Positions 21,001-29,031 of a DNA stretch of 64,000 nucleotides are shown here, one piece after another. The notes beneath the pieces were generated by a model. It worked only from the letters and a program-made list of their open reading frames with translations, did no database searches and was not told where the DNA came from. The translations under genes were made by a program, and so were the position numbers. Numbering within the stretch: position 1 is the first letter of the stretch; every line of letters starts with the position of its first letter. This stretch comes from an uncultured Lachnospiraceae bacterium (GTDB lineage: Bacteria; Bacillota; Clostridia; Lachnospirales; Lachnospiraceae), in contig CAJUPF010000001.1 of the NCBI GenBank assembly GCA_910588565.1, positions 1 to 64,000 of the forward strand, read 5' to 3'.

Positions 21001-21869
21001 TTGCCTTCTTTTTTCAGCCGTTTCATCGCCATCAGGGCAATATCCATCAGACAGACAAATTTGTCGCTTCTGCCTGCATAGAGGTTTTTATGGGTCGCAA
21101 GATAGTCTTCATACGTTTCCTGCATAGGCGCTTTGTAATCGCCCTCGCCAAAGGCTACGTCTTTTAATTCTGTTGAAAACGTGGTATGGCGGCAGTGATC
21201 GGACCAGTAAGTGTCCAATACCCGGATTTCCGTCATGGATGGATCCCGTTTTTCTTCCTTTTGAAAGTAATTCTGAATATGAAGGAAATCCTGAAACGTC
21301 ATCGCAAGGTTTAAATAACGATATAATTCTTCTAACAATGCTTCCGGCAGTTTTGTAAATCCGTAAAAAGTTTTCACATCTTCCGGTTCTTCAAACTCTG
21401 TGAGTAATGTCTCCGGTTTCTCCAATCCAGTTTCCCTCGAATCCACCGGATTAATGCAGTGCGCTTTGATTGCGGCGAACTGTTCCTCGCTGATTTCGCC
21501 TTCAATTACATAGGTAGTGGCGGAACGGATCACCGGCTCCTCATTTTCATTCAGCAGTTTTACGCACTGCTCTGCGGAATCGGCTCTCTGATCAAACTGG
21601 CCCGGAAGAAATTCTACCGTAAACGTCCTCGCATTATCGAAAGCAAAGCTTTCCTCATACACATCATCAACCGGAGGTTCGGAAAAAACGGTACGGACTG
21701 CTTTCTGATAGGTGGCGTCGGAAATGTTTTCCATGTCATAGCGAATCAGGACACGCACGGATGATACGGTTTTGATTCCAAGGTAGCTTGTAATTTCGCT
21801 CTTCAGCTCTTTTGCCTGAACTGCAAAAGGGGGTTTCTTTTCCACGTAGACTCTTCTTACATTGCTCAT
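18066..21869 (-). CDS. purL: Phosphoribosylformylglycinamidine synthase, single chain
   Basis: 1267 residues, the length of the large one-chain FGAM synthase (step 4 of purine synthesis: FGAR + Gln + ATP to FGAM). The N-terminal substrate region is followed by two AIRS-like ATP-binding halves; NETHNHPTEIEPFGGAATCLG and FGAGGVSVAIGELAPG are characteristic. The C-terminal third is a class I glutamine amidotransferase with PGTNCEYDSAKAFEAAGADV, the nucleophile Cys in GICNGFQ and the His/Glu pair in HGEGRF. It therefore needs no separate PurS or PurQ. It stands alone here, more than 30 kb from the purE-purD operon, with its own promoter and terminator. The start is preceded by GGAGGGATACCT. Confidence 0.97.
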   Translation of the reverse strand: MSNVRRVYVEKKPPFAVQAKELKSEITSYLGIKTVSSVRVLIRYDMENISDATYQKAVRTVFSEPPVDDVYEESFAFDNARTFTVEFLPGQFDQRADSAEQCVKLLNENEEPVIRSATTYVIEGEISEEQFAAIKAHCINPVDSRETGLEKPETLLTEFEEPEDVKTFYGFTKLPEALLEELYRYLNLAMTFQDFLHIQNYFQKEEKRDPSMTEIRVLDTYWSDHCRHTTFSTELKDVAFGEGDYKAPMQETYEDYLATHKNLYAGRSDKFVCLMDIALMAMKRLKKEGKLEDQEESDEINACSIVVPVEVDGQTEEWLVNFKNETHNHPTEIEPFGGAATCLGGAIRDPLSGRTYVYQAMRVTGAADPTVSVRQTMEGKLPQKKLVQSAAHGYSSYGNQIGLATGYVKEVYHPNYVAKRMEIGAVMGAAPRRAVQRLTSDPGDQIILLGGRTGRDGCGGATGSSKAHNTASIDTCGAEVQKGNPPTERKIQRLFRREEVSKIIKKCNDFGAGGVSVAIGELAPGLQIDLDKVPKKYAGLDGTEIAISESQERMAVVIAPEDVEAFLAFAKEENLEAVKVAVVTEEPRLVMHWRGKEIVNISRAFLDTNGAHQETSVAVDIPSKADSYLDQISTPAVKEALEQQNPKAAWLAELADLNVCSQKGLVEMFDASIGAGSVYMPYGGRYQLTETQSMVAKLPVAEGKTDTVTMMSYGFDPYLSSWSPYHGAVYAVLESVSRIVAAGGNFRSIRFTFQEYFRRMSEEPSRWSQPVAALLGAYSAQIGFGLPSIGGKDSMSGSFNEIDVPPTLVSFAVNVAKERNIITPELKAAGNPLYLFTIEKDAYDLPVYPQIMKLYDTIHKLTEAGVIVSAYALDGKGLAAAVSKMAFGNKLGVTVCEDISEDILFAPGFGTVVAEVTAEKAPEVTAAFEQAGVSAFVTAAGEVNDKQSFIWDDMRISMEEAIDAWTGTLEQVFPTRASEDKTTVDTDVFQADHIYICKHKVAKPTVFIPVFPGTNCEYDSAKAFEAAGADVMVKVFKNLNAEDIRDSVEVFDKAISQSQMIMFPGGFSAGDEPEGSAKFFATAFRNAKLAEAVNKLLNERDGLMLGICNGFQALIKLGLAPYGEITEQKPDSPTLTYNIIGRHISKMVYTKVVTNKSPWLAGAETGKIYCNPASHGEGRFVAPKEWIDRLFANGQVATQYVNEAGEPTMDEEWNINGSYAAIEGITSPDGRILGKMAHAERRGRSVAVNIYGEQDMKLFESGVNYFQ

Positions 21870-21905
21870 AGGTATCCCTCCATCTTTTTCATTGTGTGTT
21901 TGTTT

Positions 21906-21935
21906 ATCATAGCATTGCTTTATAAATAAGTGTAA
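21906..21935 (-). promoter_or_regulatory. Putative purL promoter
   Basis: Minus-strand TTACAC, an 18-bp spacer and TATGAT lie about 40 bp upstream of the purL ATG. The surrounding AT-rich stretch to 22145 holds no gene, and no purine riboswitch core is visible. Confidence 0.5.
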
Positions 21936-22039
21936 TTAATATATCTTATCTCATTTATAAGCAAAATTTATAAGTAAAATCAAAGATCATTTCCTGCCCA
22001 ATGCTGCAGCTTTGAGATATGATACTGGATGTGTAAGCA

Positions 22040-22068
22040 TTGCGTTTGAATTTGTTCTACATTATAAT
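22040..22068 (+). promoter_or_regulatory. Putative promoter of the Bce-type regulator operon
   Basis: TTGCGT, a 17-bp spacer and a perfect TATAAT, about 130 bp upstream of the response regulator start. A second TATAAT occurs near 22132. The roughly 330-bp gap between purL and this gene is divergent promoter space. Confidence 0.45.
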
Positions 22069-22197
22069 ACATCTCTTTATATTCTTACAACAGAAAAATA
22101 TGGATTCTATATATCTGATTTCTATGTTACTATAATTCTGTAGTTTTTGAAACTGGCGGAATTTGAATTTAAGACTATTATGAAAGAGGGTATTCTT

Positions 22198-22869
22198 ATG
22201 TATCGAATCCTGATTGTAGAAGATGATTTATCTCTGGCAAGGGCTATGAAAAAACAGATAGAAGCCTGGGGGAATGAAGTTATGTGCGCAAAGGATTTTC
22301 ATAATCTGATTCCTGATTTTATCCGTTACGATCCGCATCTGGTTCTGATGGATATTATGCTGCCGTTTTACAATGGATATCACTGGTGCAGCGAAATCCG
22401 CAGGATTTCCAATGTTCCCGTTGTATTTCTTTCTTCGGCGTCTGAAAATATGAATATTATTATGGCGATCCATATGGGCGGAGATGATTTTATTCCAAAG
22501 CCCGTAGACCCGGAAGTGCTGACGGCAAAAATTCAGGCTGTACTCCGCAGAACCTATGATATGGCGGGAAAGATTCCGGTACTCGAACACCGGGGCGCCA
22601 TGCTGAATCTAAATGATGCCTCCCTCTCCTGTAATGGGCAGAGAATAGAACTGACCAAAAATGAATTTCGCATTCTGCAGACACTTCTGGAGAATAAGGG
22701 CAAAGTCGTCAGCCGGGATACGCTGATGACAAGGCTATGGCAGATGGATTCTTATGTGGAAGAAAACACCCTGACCGTGAATGTCAACCGTCTTCGCAAA
22801 AAGCTGGAACAGGCAGGGCTGTCCGATTTTATTACAACCAAAATCGGGCATGGATATATCATTGAGTAA
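22198..22869 (+). CDS. OmpR-family response regulator (BceR-like)
   Basis: 223 residues from MYRILIVEDD, chosen because AGAGGG lies seven bases upstream; an in-frame ATG 18 bp earlier is possible. The receiver domain (1-115) has the acidic pair E8/D9, D10, phospho-acceptor Asp52 in LMDIMLP and the conserved Lys in FIPKPVDP. The winged-helix DNA-binding domain (about 130-223) has LTKNEFRILQTLLENKGKVVS and a final VNRLRKKLE/IGHGY signature. The gene order regulator, kinase, ATPase, permease is that of Bce-type antimicrobial-peptide sensing and resistance modules in Firmicutes. It probably activates the transporter genes through the direct repeats at 23940-23967. Confidence 0.93.
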   Translation: MYRILIVEDDLSLARAMKKQIEAWGNEVMCAKDFHNLIPDFIRYDPHLVLMDIMLPFYNGYHWCSEIRRISNVPVVFLSSASENMNIIMAIHMGGDDFIPKPVDPEVLTAKIQAVLRRTYDMAGKIPVLEHRGAMLNLNDASLSCNGQRIELTKNEFRILQTLLENKGKVVSRDTLMTRLWQMDSYVEENTLTVNVNRLRKKLEQAGLSDFITTKIGHGYIIE

Positions 22870-22898
22870 AACTTAAACTTCAGAAAGCAGGCAATTTT

Positions 22899-23921
22899 AT
22901 GAATATGGAAAAACAAGAACAACCGCATATTTTAAAACAGTATCTATGGCAGTACCGGTATACAGCATTGATGTTTCTGCTGTATGCCGGAATATTTGCC
23001 ATGATTTTTTCACTGTACCGGCTGGAGGCGGAAGCGGTATGGTATGCGTCCGGACTTTGTTTTCTGCTTACGGCAGCTGTTCTGGCAGTACATTTTATTT
23101 TTTACCGGAAAAAACATATCGAGCGAATCAGAATCCTGCGCAATATCCATCTTCTGACAGATGAGCTGCCGGAGCCGGCAATGCTTTTAGAAGCGGATTA
23201 TCAGCAGATGCTTCTGGCTCTAAAACAAATCTTTGATCACAATCTGACCGCATGGCAGAATGAACGTCAGGAGATTCTGGATTATTATACGACCTGGGTA
23301 CATCAGATTAAAACTCCGATCTCCGTTATGCGAATGACGTTACAGAGTGAAGAGCTTCCCGAATACCGGGAGCTTGCCGCCGAACTGTTTTCCATTGAAC
23401 AGTATGTGGAAATGGCTTTGAATTATCTGCGCCTGGGAAGCAGTTCTTCCGATTTTGTACTAAAGGAATATGCCCTGGACGACATCATCCGGCAGGCCAT
23501 CCGCAAATATGCGCCGCAGTTTATCCGGAACAAAATCCGCCTCGTCTACGAACCAACTGAAGTTACGGTTCTGACCGATGAAAAATGGCTGCTATTTATC
23601 ATTGAGCAGTTATTGTCCAACGCCGTGAAATACACCGCGGAACAACCGGAACGCACCGTTTCCATCCTGGTTACCAGACATCAGCGGTTAAAAATCTCCG
23701 ATACGGGAATCGGTATTGCGCCAGAGGATCTGCCCCGGATTTTTGAAAAAGGATTTACCGGATATAATGGAAGGGCAGATAAGAAATCTACAGGACTTGG
23801 GCTTTACCTGTGCCGTCTTACGGCGGAAAAACTCTCCCATAAAATCCGCGTGGAATCCGCAATCCATGCAGGTACGGTAGTTACTTTAGATCTGCATCGG
23901 GAAAAACTGGAAGCAGAGTAA
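22899..23921 (+). CDS. Intramembrane-sensing histidine kinase (BceS-like)
   Basis: 340 residues. Two transmembrane helices (about 21-40 and 47-69) are separated by only a few residues, so there is almost no extracellular sensor; this is the hallmark of intramembrane-sensing kinases, which read the state of a partner ABC transporter. The H-box is DYYTTWVHQIKTPISVMRM with His135, followed by the N-box (EQLLSNAVKYTAE), the G1 box ISDTGIGIAPEDLPRIFEKG and the G2 box STGLGLYL. It starts 29 bp after the regulator gene. The inducing compound, probably a cell-wall-active peptide antibiotic, is inferred from the family. Confidence 0.93.
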   Translation: MNMEKQEQPHILKQYLWQYRYTALMFLLYAGIFAMIFSLYRLEAEAVWYASGLCFLLTAAVLAVHFIFYRKKHIERIRILRNIHLLTDELPEPAMLLEADYQQMLLALKQIFDHNLTAWQNERQEILDYYTTWVHQIKTPISVMRMTLQSEELPEYRELAAELFSIEQYVEMALNYLRLGSSSSDFVLKEYALDDIIRQAIRKYAPQFIRNKIRLVYEPTEVTVLTDEKWLLFIIEQLLSNAVKYTAEQPERTVSILVTRHQRLKISDTGIGIAPEDLPRIFEKGFTGYNGRADKKSTGLGLYLCRLTAEKLSHKIRVESAIHAGTVVTLDLHREKLEAE

Positions 23922-23939
23922 ACACCTGCCTTACAAAAA

Positions 23940-23999
23940 TGTCACCTCAGACGGCCGAACTGTCACCCGATTCGATGTCGGAACGTTCGGCTATATTAT
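23940..23999 (+). promoter_or_regulatory. Putative response-regulator operator and promoter before the ABC genes
   Basis: Two copies of TGTCACC spaced exactly 21 bp apart (two helical turns) start at 23940 and 23961, with a related TGTCGGA at 23976. An inverted repeat GCCGAAC/GTTCGGC overlaps them, and TATATTATAT, a possible -10, follows at about 23992. OmpR-type regulators bind direct repeats on one face of the helix, so this is a good candidate site for the regulator encoded just upstream. Confidence 0.55.
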
Positions 24000-24035
24000 A
24001 TCATAAGGGCACAAGATAGGAAGGAGGCATACAAT

Positions 24036-24800
24036 ATGTCATTATTAGAAGCACAGAGCCTGAAAAAAATCTATACCACACGGTTTGGCGGCAATCAGGT
24101 GCAGGCCCTGACCAATGTGTCCTTTTCTGTAGAAGAGGGCGAATATGTAGCAATTATGGGGGAATCCGGTTCTGGAAAAACCACCTTATTAAATATTCTG
24201 GCTGCCCTGGATAAGCCAACCGGAGGCCAGGCGCTCTTAGACGGCAGAAGTCTGGCAGAAGTAAAAGAGCGGGAACTGGCGGCATTCCGGCGCAAAAACC
24301 TGGGGTTTGTCTTTCAGGATTTTAACCTGCTGGATACCTTTTCCCTGCAGGACAATATTTTCCTGCCTCTGGTACTCGACGGCAAAGACTATCAGGAAAT
24401 GCACCGCCGCCTGACGCCGCTTGCAAAAAAGCTTGGGATTACGGATATCCTTTCCAAATATCCCTATGAAGTTTCCGGCGGCCAAAAACAACGGGCGGCT
24501 GTCGCCAGGGCTTTGATTGCAGAACCGCGGCTGATTCTGGCGGATGAACCAACCGGAGCGTTAGACTCCCGTTCCACAGACAGCCTGCTTGACGCCTTTC
24601 ATGAAATTAATCAGGAAGGCCAGACTATTTTAATGGTAACACATTCTACCAAAGCCGCCAGCCACGCGGGGCGCATTCTCTTTATCAAAGACGGCGAGGT
24701 ATTTCATCAGATTTACCGGGGCAATCAGACAAACGAGCAGTTGTATCAGAAAATTTCCGATACCCTGACACTGTTAGCGACAGGTGGTGAGAGACAATGA
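24036..24800 (+). CDS. ABC transporter ATP-binding protein (BceA-like)
   Basis: 254 residues. Walker A GESGSGKTT (about 42-50), Q-loop FVFQDFNLLDTFS, signature VSGGQKQRAAVARAL, Walker B LILADEPTGALDSR and H-loop TH are all intact. This is the MacB/LolD-like class that pairs with FtsX-type permeases. AAGGAGG lies eight bases before the ATG. The stop overlaps the permease start (ATGA), so the two subunits are made together. Within the Bce module it powers release or removal of peptide antibiotics from their lipid targets and signals to the kinase; this role is taken from the family. Confidence 0.95.
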   Translation: MSLLEAQSLKKIYTTRFGGNQVQALTNVSFSVEEGEYVAIMGESGSGKTTLLNILAALDKPTGGQALLDGRSLAEVKERELAAFRRKNLGFVFQDFNLLDTFSLQDNIFLPLVLDGKDYQEMHRRLTPLAKKLGITDILSKYPYEVSGGQKQRAAVARALIAEPRLILADEPTGALDSRSTDSLLDAFHEINQEGQTILMVTHSTKAASHAGRILFIKDGEVFHQIYRGNQTNEQLYQKISDTLTLLATGGERQ

Positions 24801-26770
24801 CAAAAGGATTTTACAGAAAACTTGCAGCTGATAATATAAAGAAAAACCAGAAAACCTATATCCCCTATATTCTGACCTGTATTGTAACCACAGCCATGTT
24901 TTATATCGTAAAATCCCTGTCTTTAAATCCGGGGATAAAAGGCATGGCCGGGGACGATATGCTCCGCTATCTTCTGGGGCTTGGAACATACATTATTGCA
25001 CTGTTCGCCTTTATCTTTCTATTTTATACCAACAGCTTTCTGATCAAGCGCCGGAAAAAGGAGTTTGGCCTGTTCAACATTTTGGGTATGGAAAAAAGGC
25101 ATATTTCTAAAGTTCTTGGATGGGAAACAGTTTATGCATCGCTGGTAAGCTTTGCAGGCGGTTTCCTGCTCGGCATTGTGTTTGATAAAGTAATGTTTCT
25201 GCTGATTGCCCGATTAATCGACGCCGAAATCTCACTGGGATTCTTTATCTCTGCAAAAGCAATCCGCGCTACGCTCCTGTTATTCGCCGCTATTTTCATC
25301 CTGATTTATCTGAATGCCCTGCGCCAGATCCATGTGGCAAATCCCATTGATCTGCTCCGCGCCGGTAACCAGGGGGAAAAAGAACCAAAGACAAAATGGC
25401 TGATTGCAGCTCTGGGAGCCGTCTGCCTTGGAACGGGATATTATCTTGCAATTACCACGGAAAATCCCATAGCTTCCATTCCTGTCTTTTTTACCGCTGT
25501 CCTTCTGGTTATCGCAGGCACTTATCTGCTCTTTACGGCAGGCAGTATCGCGCTTTTAAAGCTGCTGCGCAAAAATAAACGGTTTTATTACCACCCAAAG
25601 CATTTCACCAGCATATCCGGCATGATTTACCGGATGAAGCAAAATGCTGTGGGCCTTGCCAATATCTGCATTTTATCTACCATGGTGTTAGTGATTGTTT
25701 CCTCCACAACATCGCTGATGATCGGAATAGAGGATATTCTAAACTCCCGCTATCCGTATCATTTTACCATCCAAACCAAAGCAGAAGCATCAGAAGACAC
25801 ATTTGACGCTGTCCGCCAGCTGCAGAAAGAAAAAAATCTGCATGTAACAGAAGAAATCAGCTATACGTATCTGCAATTTGCAGCGTTGCGTGACGGCAGC
25901 CGTTTTTATATGACTGAAGACAGCGGATTTTCCAACGTCTCTTCTATCAATACTCTGTTTGTCATCTCCTTAACGGACTACAACAGAGCCATGGGAGAAG
26001 ATAAAACCCTTGAAAAAGGCGAAGTGCTGCTTTATTCCAAGCGGGAACCAATCGGCGCCTCTTCCATTGATATATTTGGAGAAACATTTTCGGTCAAAGA
26101 AACACTGAATGCTTTTGTAAAAAACGGCGATCAGATGGCCAATCTTTTCAGCTCCCAGTGCATAGTTGTCCCTGATATACAGGATATCGGGCACCTATAT
26201 GAACTGCAGGAGAAAAACGGCGCTTCCTCTGGCAGTATGCAAAAGTTTTACGGATTTGATACGGATGAAGGGGAAGAAGAACAATTGGATTTTCGTGAAG
26301 CGATGCTCCATATGCTTGCAGAACAGGATCTGGATGGCAGAATCGAAACAAGCGCAGGCGCAAGACAGTCGTTTATCTCTTTATACGGCGGATTCTTTTT
26401 CATTGGTATTTTCCTCGGCTTCCTCTTCATTATGGCAGCTGTCCTGATTATTTACTATAAACAGATTTCGGAAGGATACGACGACAAGGAACGGTTTGAA
26501 ATTATGCAGAAAGTTGGCATGAGCTTAGAAGAAGTAAAATCCTCCATCCGCTCCCAGGTACTTACGGTATTCTTCCTGCCCCTGATTGCAGCCGGGTGCC
26601 ATGTAGCGGCGGCATTTCCGCTGATATCCAAATTGCTCCTGCTGTTTGATCTGGCGAACACAAGCCTGTATATCACCTGTACCGTTATCTGCTTTTTGAT
26701 ATTTTCGGTTATGTATGTGCTGATTTATACGGTAACAGCCAGAAATTACTACAAAATTGTAAAAAGATAG
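24797..26770 (+). CDS. FtsX-family ABC permease (BceB-like)
   Basis: 657 residues with about ten transmembrane helices. The first group is at about 20-300, with FIFLFYTNSFLIKRRKKEFGLFNILGM typical of BceB/YtrF permeases. A large extracellular domain of about 220 residues (roughly 310-530) lies between helices 7 and 8, then the last three helices, with GGFFFIGIFLGFLFIMAAVL opening the final FtsX block. The large outer loop is what Bce permeases use to recognise their peptide substrate and to dictate kinase specificity. It overlaps the ATPase gene by 4 bp. Confidence 0.94.
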   Translation: MTKGFYRKLAADNIKKNQKTYIPYILTCIVTTAMFYIVKSLSLNPGIKGMAGDDMLRYLLGLGTYIIALFAFIFLFYTNSFLIKRRKKEFGLFNILGMEKRHISKVLGWETVYASLVSFAGGFLLGIVFDKVMFLLIARLIDAEISLGFFISAKAIRATLLLFAAIFILIYLNALRQIHVANPIDLLRAGNQGEKEPKTKWLIAALGAVCLGTGYYLAITTENPIASIPVFFTAVLLVIAGTYLLFTAGSIALLKLLRKNKRFYYHPKHFTSISGMIYRMKQNAVGLANICILSTMVLVIVSSTTSLMIGIEDILNSRYPYHFTIQTKAEASEDTFDAVRQLQKEKNLHVTEEISYTYLQFAALRDGSRFYMTEDSGFSNVSSINTLFVISLTDYNRAMGEDKTLEKGEVLLYSKREPIGASSIDIFGETFSVKETLNAFVKNGDQMANLFSSQCIVVPDIQDIGHLYELQEKNGASSGSMQKFYGFDTDEGEEEQLDFREAMLHMLAEQDLDGRIETSAGARQSFISLYGGFFFIGIFLGFLFIMAAVLIIYYKQISEGYDDKERFEIMQKVGMSLEEVKSSIRSQVLTVFFLPLIAAGCHVAAAFPLISKLLLLFDLANTSLYITCTVICFLIFSVMYVLIYTVTARNYYKIVKR

Positions 26771-26791
26771 AAATTTCCAGCAAAAAACCAT

Positions 26792-26833
26792 TTGACATAT
26801 TCCGTCTATTACTATAAGATACGGTAGTATAAT
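26792..26833 (+). promoter_or_regulatory. Putative promoter of the XRE regulator
   Basis: TTGACA followed at 17 bp by TAAGAT, with a further TATAAT at 26828. Directly downstream are two 10-bp direct repeats, ATGTCGGAAA and ATGTCGAAAA (26851-26870), which could be a binding site for the encoded regulator. Confidence 0.5.
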
Positions 26834-26890
26834 GTATGTTTCATTATATAATGTCGGAAAATGTCGAAAAAATTTTTACAGGAGGAAAAC

Positions 26891-27220
26891 ATGAAAAATG
26901 AAAGAATTGCAAAAGTACTGAGAGAAGCCCGTAAACGCAATTCCCTTTCTGTCAGAGAGGTTGTGCGCAAGTTAGAGAGCAAATCCCTCAGTGTGGCGGA
27001 AAAGACCATATATGGCTGGGAAAACGGACAGTCTCAGCCAAATGCGGATACGCTTTTAGTTCTCTGTGAGATTTATAATATCAACGACATTCTCGGTACA
27101 TTTGGTTATCATGACAATCCAGCATTGGAGATTAGCCATTTCGAGAAATCAGTTGTTCTAAATCTCAGAAAGCATCCAGATATGGTAGCAGCAGTCAAAA
27201 AATTACTGGAAATGGAGTAA
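26891..27220 (+). CDS. XRE-family helix-turn-helix regulator
   Basis: 109 residues from MKNERIAK, chosen because AGGAGG stands five bases before this ATG; a start 30 bp earlier has none. An N-terminal HTH_3 domain (about 5-65: VREVVRKLESKSLSVAEKTIYGWENGQSQPN) is followed by a short C-terminal helical part. Its target is unknown. It lies downstream of the Bce module but has its own promoter, and a strong hairpin follows it. Confidence 0.85.
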   Translation: MKNERIAKVLREARKRNSLSVREVVRKLESKSLSVAEKTIYGWENGQSQPNADTLLVLCEIYNINDILGTFGYHDNPALEISHFEKSVVLNLRKHPDMVAAVKKLLEME

Positions 27221-27225
27221 TGAAT

Positions 27226-27253
27226 ATCGGGGGTGGTTAAAGCCACCCCCGAT
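27226..27253. terminator. Bidirectional hairpin between convergent genes
   Basis: Perfect 11-bp stem ATCGGGGGTGG/CCACCCCCGAT with a 6-nt loop, between the XRE gene (plus) and the acyl ligase (minus). The stem is very stable, but neither side has a strong T-tract. Confidence 0.65.
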
Positions 27254-27258
27254 GTATA

Positions 27259-28770
27259 TTATACACGTTTAATCTTTCTTGCCGCTGTTTTCTCAAATTC
27301 TCTGTCACGCAGTTTTACTGATGCGACTTTCTTATAAGCCGGCACTTCTTTATTATAGGAATCCACAATCTCCTGAATGCTCTTTTCGATATCCGCAATC
27401 TGCTGTTTTGCAGCATATTCTGCATCCGGGAATATCTCGGCTTCAATCGAACCATTGCTCTCCCGTACCAGTACTTCCTGTACCAGACGGTTTACGTGCA
27501 GTTTGTTTTCAATTTCCTCCGGAGATACATTTTCTCCATTCTTCGTTATAATCAGGTTCTTCTTTCTCCCGGTCAGGAATATAAAACGATCCTCGTCTAC
27601 ATACCCCAGATCTCCGGTACAAAGCCAGCCATCCTCTGTAAGCGCCTCTGCCGTTTCTTCCGGCATTTTGTAGTAGCCCTGCATAACGCTGCTTCCGCGC
27701 ACCCAGAGTTCTCCGTCTACCACTTTTGCTTCACAGTTTGGCATCAGCTTGCCTACGGAATCTCTTTTATGCTCCCAGTCCAGATTGGTGCTGATCACCG
27801 GAGCGCATTCTGTCATACCGTAGCCCTGAAGTATATTAATTCCGTATTTCCGGAAAAGATCGATATAATCCGGGTTCAGATAAGCGCCGCCGCTGCATAT
27901 CGTATGCAGCCGTTCTCCAAATACCTCTTTCTTGACATATTCCGGCGGAACATCTTTGATATCTTCCAGTTTTTTTGCAAAAGTTTCTATCATCATCGGC
28001 ACCATCAGTATCATATCCGGCCCAAACAGATGGATATTTTTCGCCATCCGGATTGGGGAATCGTTGATGCAGATAATGCTTCCAAGGGAAATTCCTTTTA
28101 AAATATCCATACTCAGGCAATAGGCATGATGGATCGGCAATACTGATAAAATAACGGTTCTTGGCGGAATATGCATATCCAGGCAGGTAGCGTTTTCCGC
28201 CAGGTTCCGCTGGGTCAGCATAACGCCCTTGCTCTTTCCGGTTGTGCCGGAGGTATACATAATTGTGCAGACTTCTTCCATATTCGCCCATGCGTCAAAT
28301 CCGGAGCCGCTTTCTTCTATCAGTTTTGTCATAGAGAGTATGTCCTCTTCATGCTCCTGTTTCTGCATGGAAATCAGTTTCTGAAGCTTCGGGCAGGCTG
28401 TCTTTGCCATAGCGGCCACATCTGCGCGCAGCTCGTCATAAACCAGCGCCGATACGTCGCCCCGATCCAGGAGTTCACATAATTCTGCTGCCGGAAGAGA
28501 TACGTCTAACGGCACTGCCACACTGCTGCAGTTCACCGTTCCAAGATAAGCGACAATCCACGCATAGGAAGAAGCTCCTAAAATTGCAATGTGTTTTCCC
28601 TGCATATCCATTTCTTTTAACGCACCGGAAAAATGCTCGCTGTCCTGCCGCAGCTGGGTATAGGTTTTGGATTCGATTTTGTCTTTTCCCACCTTATAGC
28701 GGACTGCGTCCATATCGCCGTATTTCTTTTCTGTCTCCAGTAATATATCACGAATTGTATTACAAATCAT
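27259..28770 (-). CDS. AMP-forming acyl-CoA/acyl-ACP ligase
   Basis: 503 residues of the ANL superfamily. Visible motifs are the P-loop MYTSGTTGKSKGVML (about 171-185), aromatic A5 motif LQGYGMTECAP, A7 motif CTGDLGYVDEDRF and, at the very end, the catalytic lysine region FEKTAARKIKRV. The enzyme activates a carboxylic acid as acyl-AMP and passes it to a thiol. Because the gene directly upstream encodes a free-standing acyl carrier protein (11 bp gap), the ACP pantetheine arm is the probable acceptor rather than CoA. It is last in the TetR-controlled operon. The substrate acid cannot be read from the sequence. Confidence 0.9.
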   Translation of the reverse strand: MICNTIRDILLETEKKYGDMDAVRYKVGKDKIESKTYTQLRQDSEHFSGALKEMDMQGKHIAILGASSYAWIVAYLGTVNCSSVAVPLDVSLPAAELCELLDRGDVSALVYDELRADVAAMAKTACPKLQKLISMQKQEHEEDILSMTKLIEESGSGFDAWANMEEVCTIMYTSGTTGKSKGVMLTQRNLAENATCLDMHIPPRTVILSVLPIHHAYCLSMDILKGISLGSIICINDSPIRMAKNIHLFGPDMILMVPMMIETFAKKLEDIKDVPPEYVKKEVFGERLHTICSGGAYLNPDYIDLFRKYGINILQGYGMTECAPVISTNLDWEHKRDSVGKLMPNCEAKVVDGELWVRGSSVMQGYYKMPEETAEALTEDGWLCTGDLGYVDEDRFIFLTGRKKNLIITKNGENVSPEEIENKLHVNRLVQEVLVRESNGSIEAEIFPDAEYAAKQQIADIEKSIQEIVDSYNKEVPAYKKVASVKLRDREFEKTAARKIKRV

Positions 28771-28781
28771 ATTTTGGCCCC

Positions 28782-29018
28782 CTAGTTCATCAGACTTTCC
28801 AGATATTCCGCCGCTTCTCCTACCGTGCGCAGATCCGCCGCTTTCTTTGGATCTGCCTCGATATCAAATTCATCTTCAATTTCTCCAAGCATACTCATAA
28901 AATCAAATGAAGTAAACCCTAAATCCTCCATAAAACGGGAATCCGGCCCAATTGCGTCCGGCTCCACTTCTACATAATTTACAATAATATCTTTTAATTT
29001 TTCAATCATCTTATCCAT
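28782..29018 (-). CDS. Free-standing acyl carrier protein
   Basis: 78 residues, normal ACP length and acidic. The phosphopantetheine attachment site is Ser37 in DLGFTSFDFMSML, in place of the usual DSL motif; the following helix II (EIEDEFDIE) is typical. It differs from a housekeeping AcpP by the TSFDF motif and by its setting between an acyl ligase and a condensation-like protein, so it is probably dedicated to this cluster. Confidence 0.92.
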   Translation of the reverse strand: MDKMIEKLKDIIVNYVEVEPDAIGPDSRFMEDLGFTSFDFMSMLGEIEDEFDIEADPKKAADLRTVGEAAEYLESLMN

Positions 29019-29031
29019 TCTCCTCAGCCGC

